From NCBI GenBank assembly GCA_902806595.1, contig CADCXC010000038.1, positions 2,976,001 to 3,040,000 on the forward strand: a DNA stretch of 64,000 nt, given 5' to 3'. A model generated the notes under the pieces. That model made no database searches. It was not told the DNA's origin and saw only the letters and a program-made list of their open reading frames with translations. Positions 11,606 to 22,668 of this stretch are shown in pieces (positions within the stretch are counted from its first letter, which is position 1; every line of letters starts with the position of its first letter). Origin of the DNA: Pyrenopolyporus hunteri (Eukaryota; Ascomycota; Sordariomycetes; Xylariales; Hypoxylaceae). The position numbers and the translations under genes are program-made.

Positions 11606-13540
11606 ATGGCTAATTTAGGCTTGATGGGCTCTCCAACAACGGGGATGGGGGTGCATCCTGCGCTCAGTGACAACGGTACTAACGGCTGCAAGGAAGGTAC
11701 AGAGGGTACATTTAACAGCAATGGTACCCCCAAGGTTACTAATGCGTTGGAAGTGGAAGTAGCAGCGCCAGCTGACGGAGGGGTCGGAATTGCTGCAGTC
11801 GGCCCCGTTTCCAAGTCATCATCCACTTCCATCACCATTCCAGATCAACCCCTGCGACACTCCAGTTCGCCTACAAACTCCGACCCTACGCCGCCCTTTT
11901 CTGCTACCAATTCCCATCAATCCCACTGCCATGCTGACGCCGACGGCACAATTCCAGAGCCTTCCGGTTCAGCGATAAAACCCCTCGACGTCCTTTCAAA
12001 GAATCAATCGCGCGGCCACCGCAAGAACGCACCCTCGGTGGAAGCCGTCCCGCGCCAAACTATCATGAAAGCCTTGGCTTCCGTCGCACGGAGTAATAAG
12101 CCCGAAGCCCTATCGCTCAACGGCATGTTGTCTGTCCACGGAGCGGTCGATAAGCGACCTACCAATCCCTCGTCGTCCCAGCAGCTGTCTGATGCACTTT
12201 CCGAGCTTGCCGCCCGCAACATGACTCCGACTACCGCATTCCCCTCTCTCCAGTCGCCGTGCTTCTACCACAACCGCTTCGACGACGCCGTCGATATCGA
12301 GAAGGTTCTGGAGGAGATCAAGAACGACGAATGGATGTCGCACTCGCGCCTCGTCCAGACCGCTACTGGCGTTCGTGAGGTGTCGAAGCAGCTACAGCGC
12401 AGGCCCATCCGCCGGGCTGTTCGCAGCGTCATGATCGTCACCAAAGCCCGCGACAATGAACTCGTCTACCTAACGAGGGAGTTGACCATGTGGCTCCTCA
12501 GGACCCCGCGGTACGGCTCGGACATTGGTGTCAACGTCTATGTTGACGCTAAATTGCGCAACTCGAAACGCTTCGGTGCTTCGAGCATCGTCGATGAGGA
12601 TCCCCGTTTTGAGTCTATGCTCCGTTACTGGTCCCCGGATCTTTGCTGGAGCAACCCGGAGAAGTTCGACTTGGTTCTGACTCTCGGTGGCGACGGAACC
12701 GTATTATTTACCTCTTGGCTCTTCCAAAGAGTTGTTCCTCCCATACTATCCTTCAGCTTAGGAAGTCTTGGCTTCTTGACAAGCTTCGAGTTCGAGAAGT
12801 ATAAGCAGCATCTCAACAGGATCATGGGTGATGAAGGTATGCGTGTCAATCTTCGTATGCGATTCACCTGCACTGTTTTCCGTAAGGGCGCCTCTGGCCA
12901 GGAGATGGAGGAAGGAGAACAATTCGAGGTTCTTAACGAGCTTGTCATCGACCGTGGCCCATCCCCCTACGTCTCCAACCTCGAGCTGTACGGCGATAAC
13001 GAGCTCTTGACCGTCGTGCAGGCGGACGGATGCATTTTCTCCACCCCCACCGGATCGACCGCGTACTCCCTCTCTGCGGGCGGATCTCTAGTCAGCCCCG
13101 ACCTTCCCGCCATTCTCCTCACGCCCATTTGCCCGCACACGCTTTCTTTCCGGCCGATGGTACTCAGCGACACGATGCTCCTTCGTGTTTCCATCCCGCG
13201 CAATTCGCGTGCTACAGCGTACTGCGCATTCGACGGAAAAGGCAGGGTTGAACTAAAGCAAGGCGATTGTGTGACGATCACAGCCTCTCAGTACCCGTTC
13301 CCCACCGTGATGCGCACTGGAACCGAATGGTTCGATAGCGTTTCCCGCACGCTTCAGTGGAACACGCGAGCTGCCACTCAGAAAGGCTTCGACAGCAAAT
13401 CGTCGGGCAGTTCAGGCTCCGGTAACGAAGAGGATGAGCCGGAATGGGACATAGACACCGACTCGGCGTACTACGCGAGCGAAGACGGCAGCATCAGTGC
13501 TAGTCCTTTGCGACGACAAATGAGCCTTTTAGGCATGTAG
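11606..13540 (+). CDS. UTR1: NAD+ kinase (Utr1 family)
   Basis: A single-exon gene of 644 residues. It phosphorylates NAD+ (and in some members NADH) with ATP to make NADP(H), supplying reductive biosynthesis and oxidative-stress defence. The ATP-NAD kinase core is clear: LTLGGDGTVLF with GGDGT at 361-365, ILSFSLGSLGFLTSF just after, LNELVIDRGPSPYVSNLEL near 435, and the NAD-contacting STPTGSTAYSLSAGG around 480-493. Residues 1-190 are Ser/Thr/Pro-rich and probably disordered; the acidic, Ser-rich C-terminus (about 590-640) is also extra. This long-tailed form matches fungal cytosolic Utr1-type kinases rather than the mitochondrial Pos5 type, and no transit peptide is visible. The start has a good context (GCCATGGC). 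Confidence 0.93.
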   Translation: MANLGLMGSPTTGMGVHPALSDNGTNGCKEGTEGTFNSNGTPKVTNALEVEVAAPADGGVGIAAVGPVSKSSSTSITIPDQPLRHSSSPTNSDPTPPFSATNSHQSHCHADADGTIPEPSGSAIKPLDVLSKNQSRGHRKNAPSVEAVPRQTIMKALASVARSNKPEALSLNGMLSVHGAVDKRPTNPSSSQQLSDALSELAARNMTPTTAFPSLQSPCFYHNRFDDAVDIEKVLEEIKNDEWMSHSRLVQTATGVREVSKQLQRRPIRRAVRSVMIVTKARDNELVYLTRELTMWLLRTPRYGSDIGVNVYVDAKLRNSKRFGASSIVDEDPRFESMLRYWSPDLCWSNPEKFDLVLTLGGDGTVLFTSWLFQRVVPPILSFSLGSLGFLTSFEFEKYKQHLNRIMGDEGMRVNLRMRFTCTVFRKGASGQEMEEGEQFEVLNELVIDRGPSPYVSNLELYGDNELLTVVQADGCIFSTPTGSTAYSLSAGGSLVSPDLPAILLTPICPHTLSFRPMVLSDTMLLRVSIPRNSRATAYCAFDGKGRVELKQGDCVTITASQYPFPTVMRTGTEWFDSVSRTLQWNTRAATQKGFDSKSSGSSGSGNEEDEPEWDIDTDSAYYASEDGSISASPLRRQMSLLGM

Positions 13541-13833
13541 AACATTAGATCTAGAGCTACCGATTAGAGTTAGATGGTAGCGTATCACGCGTAATTCTGT
13601 CTATTTTCCGTTACGAAGGTTATAGGAGGATTCAGTCGATCTCGATACATAAGGAGTTCACCGGCGCCAACGCTAAGTATTTCCATGGGAAGGATAATCA
13701 AGGGCCCTCTCCCTATGAGTGGCATTTTAGTCTCTTAATCTGTTTGTTGGGTATTATTGGCACACGGAGACAATACTTCACGTCACCAATAGTACACCGT
13801 CTTTACATCGCCAGTCCCAAGGGATGGCTATTA

Positions 13834-13928
13834 GGCTAGATTCTTACGAATGAGATTCATGTGAGGCCTACACCCGAACCATACGAATTAACGTGATTGT
13901 ATATGGCATTGTCGTAAGAATCTAAGCC
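13834..13928. repeat. Inverted repeat, 16/17-bp arms
   Basis: The arm at 13834-13849 (GGCTAGATTCTTACGA) is the reverse complement of 13912-13928 except for one extra A. The 62 bases between the arms have no obvious fold. It could be a short inverted-repeat element, a hairpin transcript or chance. Confidence 0.6.
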
Positions 13929-14470
13929 GTCACTGTGCGGAAACATATAAAGGGGTCAGTAACATCGCATCTGGGTCAGCCCTAATTGAGGTAAATTTCA
14001 TCGGATGAAAAATTGAACGCGCGAATTTGTATGTGGCGGTGTGAAGCAGACGCTTGCATGTGCGGAGATAGTGTCTGGAGAGGCGCTAAGTTCGATCCCG
14101 CGGTAATCAACGATTAAGAGTTTATAGGCTCTGAAACGCCCAAATCCGTGCTGATGGCGTCAAGCTTATTAGGAAAGTACTTGGGGCTACGCCGCCAGGA
14201 GAATAGCGAACCTCTTAGACTAGTTTTTAGTAGCATCTATAAATAAGCCTGAGACTTCTTTCTTAACGCTAAATAGTATTATGGCGAAGGAGGCGGCGTC
14301 TATTTTTTTTTTTTTAGAGGAATAATCTAGTTAGCTTAAACATTTGTCGCAGGTTGCAATTTCTACCACGGCTAGACTAACAGTGTTGCTATATATATTA
14401 ATAACGTCTATATTATTATAATTAATGAAATTCCACATTCCAGACTCGGGTTTAAAGCACCGGCCCGATG

Positions 14471-14493
14471 AAGCATGATCAGATATCATGCTT
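14471..14493. repeat. Perfect 9-bp hairpin
   Basis: AAGCATGAT and ATCATGCTT flank a 5-base loop. No run of T follows, so a terminator role is not indicated. Function unknown. Confidence 0.6.
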
Positions 14494-15634
14494 AAGAATT
14501 ACCACGGCTGGGGTAAAGGGGAAAGTATGACTTCCTAGGAGACCTCATAGATATTATACAGTACTCTCAATATATTACAAGAAAAGACGGTAGGACGAAC
14601 GTCCGTTTCTCAACATACACAGTTGAAAACTCATTCTGTCAAGAAGCGCAGGGACTCTAGCGGCGTGGATGTCACGTTCGCAGAGCGGCCCGTGTTCGAC
14701 GAGATATGAGCGGGTCCTGCCGCTTGACACCGAGATAATCGAGCACGTGTATCGAGATGAGTACGCGTGCGAACGGGCCTCAAGCAGTGGCACCAAAGAC
14801 CGGAGTTGATCTCCATAGCCAGGAAGATTTACATCGAGGAAGCTTGGGAACTAGAACAAGTATAAACGCCGGAGTGCACCCAGCTCCGAAGCCGCAACAC
14901 GGAATCGGATATAATTCCCCGCGGAGAGAAGATAACCCCCTAGGTCCTGAGTTCGGCCGGGACGAGGATGTGGAGGCTGTTGATACCTACCTAATCATGA
15001 GATCTTTAGAGAGCGGGGATCGAGCGATGACGATGATAAGACGGAGGGTGGGGGTTCGGGTTGGTTTGACGTAGAACCGGGTTACGTGATACCACCTCCA
15101 TGTATGGCTGTCCCCGGGGAAGGATTTAAAGTCATATTGTTCTTGTTCGGTATAAGTGACGAAGTCATGAATTTGCTACCCTTTGTTCCATGAATTAAGC
15201 TTGAGATTGTCTTAGACGTATTAAATCTGTGGGCTGCCATACAGCCGAGCTCTGAAACATGTCATTGTGTTTAAATTGTAGAGATCACTCGATTGTGTGC
15301 TCCTCTGCCGAACCACCTAGGCATTGTTAGATAGGCTTGGCTTGCAAGTGTTCCTTAATTGAAGCCTAGGTATGCACGCCATTTTCCGAAAGTTACAGAA
15401 GCGACTGGAGAGGAAAGATGGAAAAAGTAAATAAATTCAGAAAGAAAGTTGGTGCTTGACGTTCCTCATCTAACGACCCAATTTAGGAAAGTATTCTCGC
15501 TTGATTAGCGCATTCCACGATGGCTGGCGGTGTTTTGGTGACAACTTGGAGAATTTGGGCTGGTCTACCTGGAGATGGTCACGCTTAAGTAAATAAGTTA
15601 CCCTTTTCGGTCGACTTGTGACGCGATGGCGGCC

Positions 15635-15650
15635 GTGATTGGCCAATTGG
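15635..15650. promoter_or_regulatory. Overlapping inverted CCAAT boxes
   Basis: GTGATTGGCCAATTGG contains ATTGG and CCAAT back to back, about 360 bp upstream of the homeodomain start codon. CCAAT is bound by the conserved fungal CBC/HAP complex. The position fits a promoter; binding is inferred only. Confidence 0.4.
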
Positions 15651-16000
15651 AGGCATGGCCCGAGCGTCTGCATTAGATCTCAAGACGCGGTCTTGATTAC
15701 AATAGCGGGACCGACACGCCAAAAAGGACCCGTCCCCACTACGAAGCTGCTGCTCCAACACACACCAACCACAACCAGCCTTATTCTTTCTCTTCCCTCT
15801 TCCTTCTCCCCTCTCCTCTAGCACAGCACAGCACCACTACAACCTTTCCGCGTCTCTTTCCCTTGACGTCGCTACGACGACAATACGTATTGTAGACGGG
15901 ACTTGTCTCTCGTTTTTTCCCCTCTCCTACTTCCTGTCCCGCCTACTGCGTAATAGAATGCATATTTAGACCCGGTCATTACCTTCATTACCTTTAAAAC

Positions 16001-18158
16001 ATGTCACACTCCACCGCGTCCACGCCTCCCACCATGTCCACCATGTCCACAATGCCGCCTGCGCACGAAACACGCGAGGCCCGGATGTCAATTAGTTCAC
16101 AAGGCAGCAACCCCGACTCGAGCACAATGTCCTTCGAGTCTTCCTTCAGATTAGAATCCGGCTATCCTACCCACGACTCCAACACAGAGAAACACCCCAA
16201 GGGCAAGCGGAAGAGGACCACGTGTGTACCCAGAAGCCAATTCCCCCCCTCCACCCCCGCCAGCTTACGTTAATGTATATACTAAACGCATATCTATCTT
16301 CTCTTCGTGCAGGACTCAAGATAAAGCTATTCTCGAAGCCGCGTACAACTCAAACCCGAAGCCCGACAAGGCGGCGCGTCTCGACATCGTGAGTCGCGTC
16401 TCGCTGAACGAGAAAGAAGTACAAGTGAGTATAGCCAGTAGATTGTAGCGGAAACGCGTCATAGACTCTCATAAACGTCGCGTCCCGGTGAATTGGATCT
16501 AATCTCTTTGTAGATATGGTTCCAGAATCGTCGCCAGAACGATCGTCGAAAATCCCGGCCTCTTTCGCCGCAGGAGATCGCGGCGTTGAGATATGGCGGG
16601 GGTGTTCAAATACTGTCATCCGACTGCGTACCCACGCAAATTGCCCCGCCAGATGCGGCTGCGCAGCTGGGAGGGACGCGTGCTGACGATGAGAGGGCTC
16701 TCGATGTGGAGAAATTACCAACCGGCTCTCAGGACGCGACTACGCCCGAGCACTCTACCCAGTCTTCTCCGAAATTAAGCGGCGTCGACCAATCCACTAT
16801 GGATAAGCCCACCGCGCCCGAGCCTGAGGGCTCTGAGAAGCACACCCCGCCGCCGCCGCAGAGATCCGAGCTCGAGGGCCTCTCACTCTCTCAGATATCG
16901 TCGGCGTCGGTCGCGTATTTGTCAAATCGACGAAGTTTCGATACCTCATTCTCCACTCCTTCTATGTTGGAACGAACGGGGGACGATTCATTCAGGTATG
17001 CCGCGGCGTTTTCCAGCGTATGTCCAAGCACTAACGCGCTTCAGGCTCGAGTCTTTTTCGTGCTCTTTCAATTCAGCATCTAGCAGCTCACCCGCCTCTA
17101 TTCTCCCGCCCCCTTCGTCAGCATCATCGTCTCGTGTTCGGTTGTCTCTGTCATTGGACGGAAAAGCTGAGCTGGTTTCCTCTCACCCATCACCACCACG
17201 CCCTGCCCAGCTGCCGTTGCCAAAAGATGCAGACACATTACCACCAGTTCGCGCCAGCCGGACTCTCCATAGGAGCCGGAGCGCCCTACCCGGCATTACT
17301 CTCCCGCCCATCTCAACCCTTACGGCTCACCTCCCTCCCCAACTTACGCGAGGTCGATCTCGGGATGTTCATGCTTGGGAATCCTGCTGCGAAGCAGATA
17401 CGCGCGATGAGCTGACGAAGCAAGCTGAGAATGAGTCTTCTGGATCGGCGGTTGCCGCTATCAGCCTCCTGCGATCTAGCAGTAGCTCATCGAGCCTTAG
17501 CAATTTCTTTCACGGCCACAACAACGCATCAAATGTGCTGCAATCCAACCCTAACAAGCGAAATGCACCGCAGAACAAACCCTCTCACCGAGAGGGAACA
17601 GCTAAGAAAGCTAAACTCAGCCGCACAAACAGCAGCGTAGCTCGCATGCAGAGCCTCCCGCCTAAGACGCTGCTAGACACGCGACCAGAAGCGCTTGACC
17701 CGGAGAAAAAGCCTGGAAAAGGCAACCTCTCCGTCATCCTGAGCCCGTCCGGTGGCGACTCCGACAAGGAGAACTGGAGCCCGGACGAAGACGGCAACCC
17801 CCATCAGCAACATCACAATAACCGTCGACGACCATTACCCTCCCCCAAGACTCAAGCGCAGGCGTTATCGAACAACAAAAATCCCCGCCGCGTCGGACGC
17901 GTGCTAGGTGAACAAGACGGCGCGGCAAAGCGCGCATTGCTCTTCGGAAGTAGGGCTAACACCGCGCCTTCATTCTCGTCATCGAAACTTCGCGACGCCC
18001 CCTTGGCTATCTTCGAGGATAAGGAGAACGGCGCGGCGAAGAGGGGCGGTCCTGATGATGTCGACCGCTTCATGCAACGCGAGCCGAGCCCCGGGAAGCG
18101 AGGCGATTTGGATTGCGTGGCGGGATTGCTGTCGTTGAGTCAGGGGAACTGGCGCTGA
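16001..18158 (+). CDS. Homeodomain transcription factor (Yox1-like)
   Basis: Exons 16001-16221, 16313-16424, 16514-16995 and 17045-18158 encode 642 residues. The homeodomain (about 67-126) is assembled from three exons: basic arm KGKRKRTT, helices through ILEAAYNSNPKPDKAARLDI, then recognition helix IWFQNRRQNDRRKSR with Asn116 at the invariant base-contacting position. The NPKPD loop and QNDRRKSRPLS tail resemble fungal Yox1/Yhp1-type regulators, repressors of M/G1 genes in yeast; orthology is inferred. The rest is low-complexity Ser/Pro-rich sequence. Two KEN motifs (513-515, followed by WSP, and 598-600) resemble APC/C degrons, which would fit a cell-cycle-controlled factor. Donors are GTGTGT, GTGAGT and GTATGC; the first was chosen because it restores the arm, and a GTACCC donor four bases on is the alternative. 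CCAAT boxes and a CT tract lie upstream. Confidence 0.9.
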
Positions 18159-19341
18159 GAGGGAGAGGACGATGAATGGTTACGGATTCTCATCGTTAAG
18201 CGGAGGAAGAGAGACGCGAGAAGAGAGCTAAGACTAAGCAAGCATTGAAGGCCAACTGTCCAGAGAGAGCCATGTAGCTCAATGTTGGCGGTCTGGTTGT
18301 TTGATAGTCTTATCGGAGAGGAGCAGACGCGCGAAGAGGAGACATGTGAGAAGCAGAAGTATTCTCCAACTCGTGGAGTTGGACGTTGGCGTTCTGGCAG
18401 AAAAGGGCGAGGAGCAATCGAGGAACGAATGGACGGGGGTTAGGGACGTTTTAAGTGGTGGTTTGTTTTGTTGGTCCGGGTTCATTGACGGCGGCCGAGG
18501 CTCGGACGGGAAAGGGTTGCCGTTAAAAAGCTATTATATCACCGGCGAGGTCTCGCGATCCGATAGGCGTACAATGTTCGTGTCGTTATTATTGTTGTTG
18601 ATGATGTTGTCCATATTTCCTCCGTGGCGTACCCCGGGCCCGGCCCGGCCCAGCTACCTAGGCTAAACTAGGCCGCGTATAGGAACATGGAGGAAAAGCT
18701 CGGCGAGTAGGAGTTGTTGGCCGCCTACTTGGTAATGTTACGTTATGCTTGCTAGGGGGAGTTGCTGTAGTTGTTGCTTCTGCTAGTATTAGCCGTGCGC
18801 GTGTAGATGAGGCAAACCCTACCACCTACCTACCTATGTATGTGGTGGTTATTGCCCATCAGCGCTGCTTTAGGGAGCTAATAGGAAAAAAAATTCAAAG
18901 CGATATCAGACCAATCTGTTATGGGGCACTCGAGTATAAGAAAGAGATAACGTATGTGTTCGATTTGGTTTGGTTTTTATATTCACACTTCGAATTCGTC
19001 GGGGTTAGGTAGTGGGAACACGCAGTGAAGGGTTCATTCTGCGTGTTGTTGGTCAGTTGGTTGGTTTGGTTGGTATCTTCTCTCGTCCATCTCGTAAATC
19101 TACAGTACGACAAAAAAACACATGCGCGATCCAAAAGGCCCAGGGGCAGATACGTCGAACTTCCGCCCTTCGCCTTTGGCTCCTCCATGCCATGCCATGC
19201 CATTCCATTCTACTAAACAGAACCCGGCCGGGCCTATAGTCTCACCAGGATTCCATCGCAACTCCTTTTCTTACTGTATGTTATTCCCTCTCCTTAGTCC
19301 ATTTCCCTTCCTCCCCCCCCTTCCACCTCTCCGTCCCCTAT
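18159..19341. other. Convergent intergenic region
   Basis: Between the 3' ends of the homeodomain gene and SEC10. It has TACC repeats (18822-18840), GGTTGGTTTGG-type repeats (19050-19075) and a CT-rich tract (19290-19330) adjoining the SEC10 stop. No gene is supported. Confidence 0.5.
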
Positions 19342-21986
19342 TTATAAGCTGGACAGCACGCTCTGCACACCAACGGTCTTCGCGTCGTCTCTGCTCTGTA
19401 TGAAGGCCTTGAAGTCGGCCTTGCGGAGCTTCCGGGTGAAGGCGGACGAGGAGCCGCCAGCGGCGCCGGCGGTAGCGGCCAGGTTCCGGGAGCGCTCGCG
19501 TAGGGCCTCGGGGCCGATGATGAAGAGGTAGCCGATCTCGGTGAGGAGCTCGACGGCGGCCTCGACGTCCTTAGAGAGGGGCCACTCCTTCAGGGCGGCG
19601 ACGTACCCGGCGATGTCCTTGGTCACCATCAGCCCGCCGGTGGCGTTGACCTTGAACTTCTTGAAGTGTTCGAAGAGCAGCCGCTGGATCTCGAGGGCCA
19701 GCTCGCTGCTGAAGACCTCGAGGTTGGCGCCGTCGACGGCCTGGCTGATGAGCCGCGTGCACCGTGATAGGAACAGGCAGGTGGAGGTGCAGGTTGGGGT
19801 CTGCAGAGACTCCATAATGCTGAGTTCGTCCTTGGGCAGGAAATCGAGCTTTTTCTGTTGGGCAAGTGACTTGGACACCCAATTGACGATGACATCGACA
19901 GTGCTCTTCATGACGCTGCTGGCCTTCTTCTCGATACTTTCGATTGCCATCTTCGACTGGGCCTCCATACTCCTACGGACCGTAGTGTTGGACTCGGCAA
20001 GGCGGATGAGCACCATGTTTATGAAGCGGTTCATCATGCTACCAATTATCACGGCTGGCCGGACAGAGGGTAGATAACTGAGATCGGGTTCGGTCTTTGC
20101 GTTCTCCTGAGATGTGGCCTTCTCAAGAGCTGCTTCCAACGCCGTCTCCACGTAGACTTGACCCATATTGGTTAACAGAAGATTCAGCAGTATGGCGACA
20201 TCTTTAGGCGTTTCGCTCTGGCTCCCTAGCTCCAGGGTTCGCCGGACGCTTTCGGCAAGCCACGTGAGCATCCTCTTCGCCGTGGCCGTGCTCAAGACAC
20301 CCTCGCTCTCCGAGACCTCGATTTCGTTCTTGTTCTTATCGGTCTCCTGGACGCCGGCAACTCTCAACATCATGGCCTTCTGTGTCGGTGTGAGATCTGA
20401 GGACTCAAGCCGCTCTAGATACGCGTCCTTAGCGGATGCCATGAGCTGATTGGTTTGCTGGGCTAACGAGGCCATAAAACCAGTCGGTGCCTTCTTCCTC
20501 CTAGAATGATAGATATTATACTTGAAGAGTAGAGAATTAAATAACTCTTCTAGGCTCCTCTTCTCGCGCTCGATATACGAGTTTCCTACTATATACGGAA
20601 CGAACAGCTCTTCCATTTGCTGGTCCAACGTCTGGGCTATCTGTGACGAACAGGGCTCCGGATGTTCTGTGAGGCCGTGGGCCTTTAGATCCTCTATTAA
20701 GGCACCGATGTAACTCCTGGAGGAGTGGAGAGATCTGAGAAAGGCTAAAGATGAGATGGTATTGGCTTTCTCGAGAACCAACTCCAGCCGTTGTTGTATT
20801 GACTGTTGAAAGACGCGCTGTATAAACTTGATTAAGACTGTCTCGTAGTAGGGGAAGGCCCTCTTGATAATAAAGGACTCTTCCTGCATAACGATTTTAA
20901 CTTCGTCAATGAGAGACTGGAGGCTGGGCTCGACACCCGGTGGCTCAGAGTCGGGATCTGCTAACTGATCCCACGTCTCGCCATCCATTGTCACCTCATC
21001 CGTGATAAGTTGGTCTCTGTCAATGAAGAATTGGTGTTGGTTCACAAAAACTGCGATTACGCTGGCACCTCCGTTGAAGTCGTATAGAACCTTGGCACAC
21101 TCTTTCATATCGTCAAAGTTCTGCTTACGATAGCTGTTGTTAAACTGCTTCAGCAGATCTTGCTCCAGAGTTTCACAGAACTTCTCCAAAATCTCCCGGG
21201 TATTATATCTCCTCTCGTCGTCAATGTCGCCGTTCGTGAAGCCGTTGCGGAATCCATTCGTCTGGCCCCAGGAAACAGGATCCAGTCTTTGGCTGATACG
21301 CATCAGCTGGTGCGCAATTACCGCACATCTCACTTTGTTCTCGGAGCCGCCTTGCCGTTGGATGTCTTGTAATAGTGTGAGCTCGCCAGTCTCGCTAACC
21401 TGAAGCCAGCATTGTATTAGAAAGTTAGCGTCCAGCGCCCGCCTACGCTTCCTATCCAGCTCCTCCAATTTCTCCCCAATCTGGACAGCGATATTTCCGC
21501 CTGCCTCGCCACGGCTGCCTCGCTCGGCCCCATTAGGGTTATTGAGGGTGAGGTCTAGCGCTTCGAACTGGTCGATGGACTGGTCTAACTTGCGACCAAG
21601 GGTGTCGACGGTCTGGTCATGCTGGATCTCTCCACGTCGGGCTTGGGATAGAAGATCGGATTCCTTTGCCTGTAACTCTTCGGACAGGTTGCCCAGGCCC
21701 TGCAGTGCGTCTACAGATGACAGGCATTAACATCCGGTTTACTAGCCGTGGGGGGACTTCCTGTGGGGATAGATGATGGTAAAAACATACTTTCAAAAGA
21801 TCGGATCAGAGGTTTTGGATCGAATGGTTGCTGTGCCTGGCCAGAACGGCGATTGAGGGATACAGCACTCTCGGCTAAGTCGTCGACGAAGTCGCGTACG
21901 ATGAAGTCCTTGCTCGAGAAGTCATCGATAGTAAAGCTGGGGCCCTTTGGGAACAGGGCTCGCGATCCAGGACCTGGCCGCTCCAT
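19342..21986 (-). CDS. SEC10: Exocyst complex subunit Sec10
   Basis: Exon 1 is 21791-21986 and exon 2 is 19342-21710 on the minus strand, giving 854 residues, close to yeast Sec10 (871). The N-terminus has FTIDDFSSKDFIVRDFVDDL and FDPKPLIRSFE, then NALQGLGNLSEELQ across the junction, typical of fungal Sec10. The body is alpha-helical with no enzymatic motif, as expected for a CATCHR tethering protein. Sec10 is one of eight exocyst subunits that tether Golgi-derived vesicles to the plasma membrane at hyphal tips and septa. The intron (21711-21790) has a GTATGT donor and a TAG acceptor. The start is the first in-frame Met before the conserved ALFPKGPSF; an upstream CAG site leaves open a short extra 5' exon. 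Confidence 0.93.
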
Positions 21987-22392
21987 GGCATCAAGCGGTG
22001 GCGAGAAGGGTTTCCTGCAGCATGAGGAGCTGTCAGGGCGGGAGAAGCGGTGGGTTGATACTGGGCGCGGCGGTTGTAATTAGGAAATGTTGTCTCTTGA
22101 ATGCGCCGAAAGGGCGATGTTCGATTTGATGGCGGATAGTTCGTAACGGATTACAGGGGTGAGCGAGGTACGCTACATGTGCCTTATGAAGTTAGGTACA
22201 CCGTACCTGCCAGGTAGTACGGATAGGTAACTGCCATCTATAATTTCAGGGTGTTTTATAGGTTTATAGGGCACACCTGTACCTGGACCAGACTGGGACA
22301 GCACCTGTATCAACTTATGTGGGTACCCACATTGGTACCTCTTAGTTGACATACAGGTACGTACAGGAAGAAAAGGTGCCCGTGATGCCACT
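21987..22392. other. Upstream region of SEC10
   Basis: Contains the SEC10 promoter or leader and, at 22170-22370, many GTACC/GGTAC and TACCTG motifs. No gene is supported. Confidence 0.5.
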
Positions 22393-22659
22393 TCAGCTGT
22401 GGCTGAGTTTCTTGGATGACGCCCACGCCCCAATCATATGCAGAACTGAAAGGACATAGCCAAAGTAACTCTGTATCGTGGCCTGTCGCTTTTCAACATA
22501 TGATTCAAGCACCTCCCACGCTTGATCGTCCAAGCCCTTCCCATTGCGTTTTAGGACGCGACTCTCTCGTTCAACGTCAAGATTATGCGAGTATATCTTT
22601 CTTAAAAGGCGCAGGGCTCCTATCTTCGACTTCTTTTTCTTGGAGGTACTCGCATCCAT
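22393..22659 (-). CDS. Small hypothetical protein, uncertain
   Basis: An uninterrupted 88-codon frame starting MDASTSKKKKSKIGALRLL, with a Lys-rich N-terminus, a charged middle and a moderately hydrophobic segment (SYFGYVLSVLHMIGAW). I do not recognise a family. Its start codon is only 9 bp from the NUS1 start on the other strand, so both genes could be expressed only from overlapping transcripts. The frame also stays open upstream, antisense to NUS1 exon 1. Amino-acid composition is protein-like but third-position GC is neutral. It may be a real small gene, the last exon of a longer minus-strand gene, or chance. Confidence 0.3.
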   Translation of the reverse strand: MDASTSKKKKSKIGALRLLRKIYSHNLDVERESRVLKRNGKGLDDQAWEVLESYVEKRQATIQSYFGYVLSVLHMIGAWASSKKLSHS

Positions 22660-22668
22660 TACACCGTC

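Larger units (their letters stand above)
13541..16000. other. Long intergenic region with hairpins
   Basis: Between NAD kinase and the homeodomain gene there is 2.5 kb without a supported gene. It holds two inverted repeats (13834-13928 and 14471-14493), a 12-bp T run near 14304 and AT-rich DNA at 14385-14430. A CT-rich tract at 15780-15825, ending in a splice-like CTCTAG, is probably the leader of the homeodomain gene, perhaps with a 5' UTR intron. Confidence 0.5.

Noticed and set aside
14085..14125. GTTCGATCCC, a tRNA B-box-like sequence
   Set aside because: No pairing T-stem, A box or acceptor stem could be built around it.
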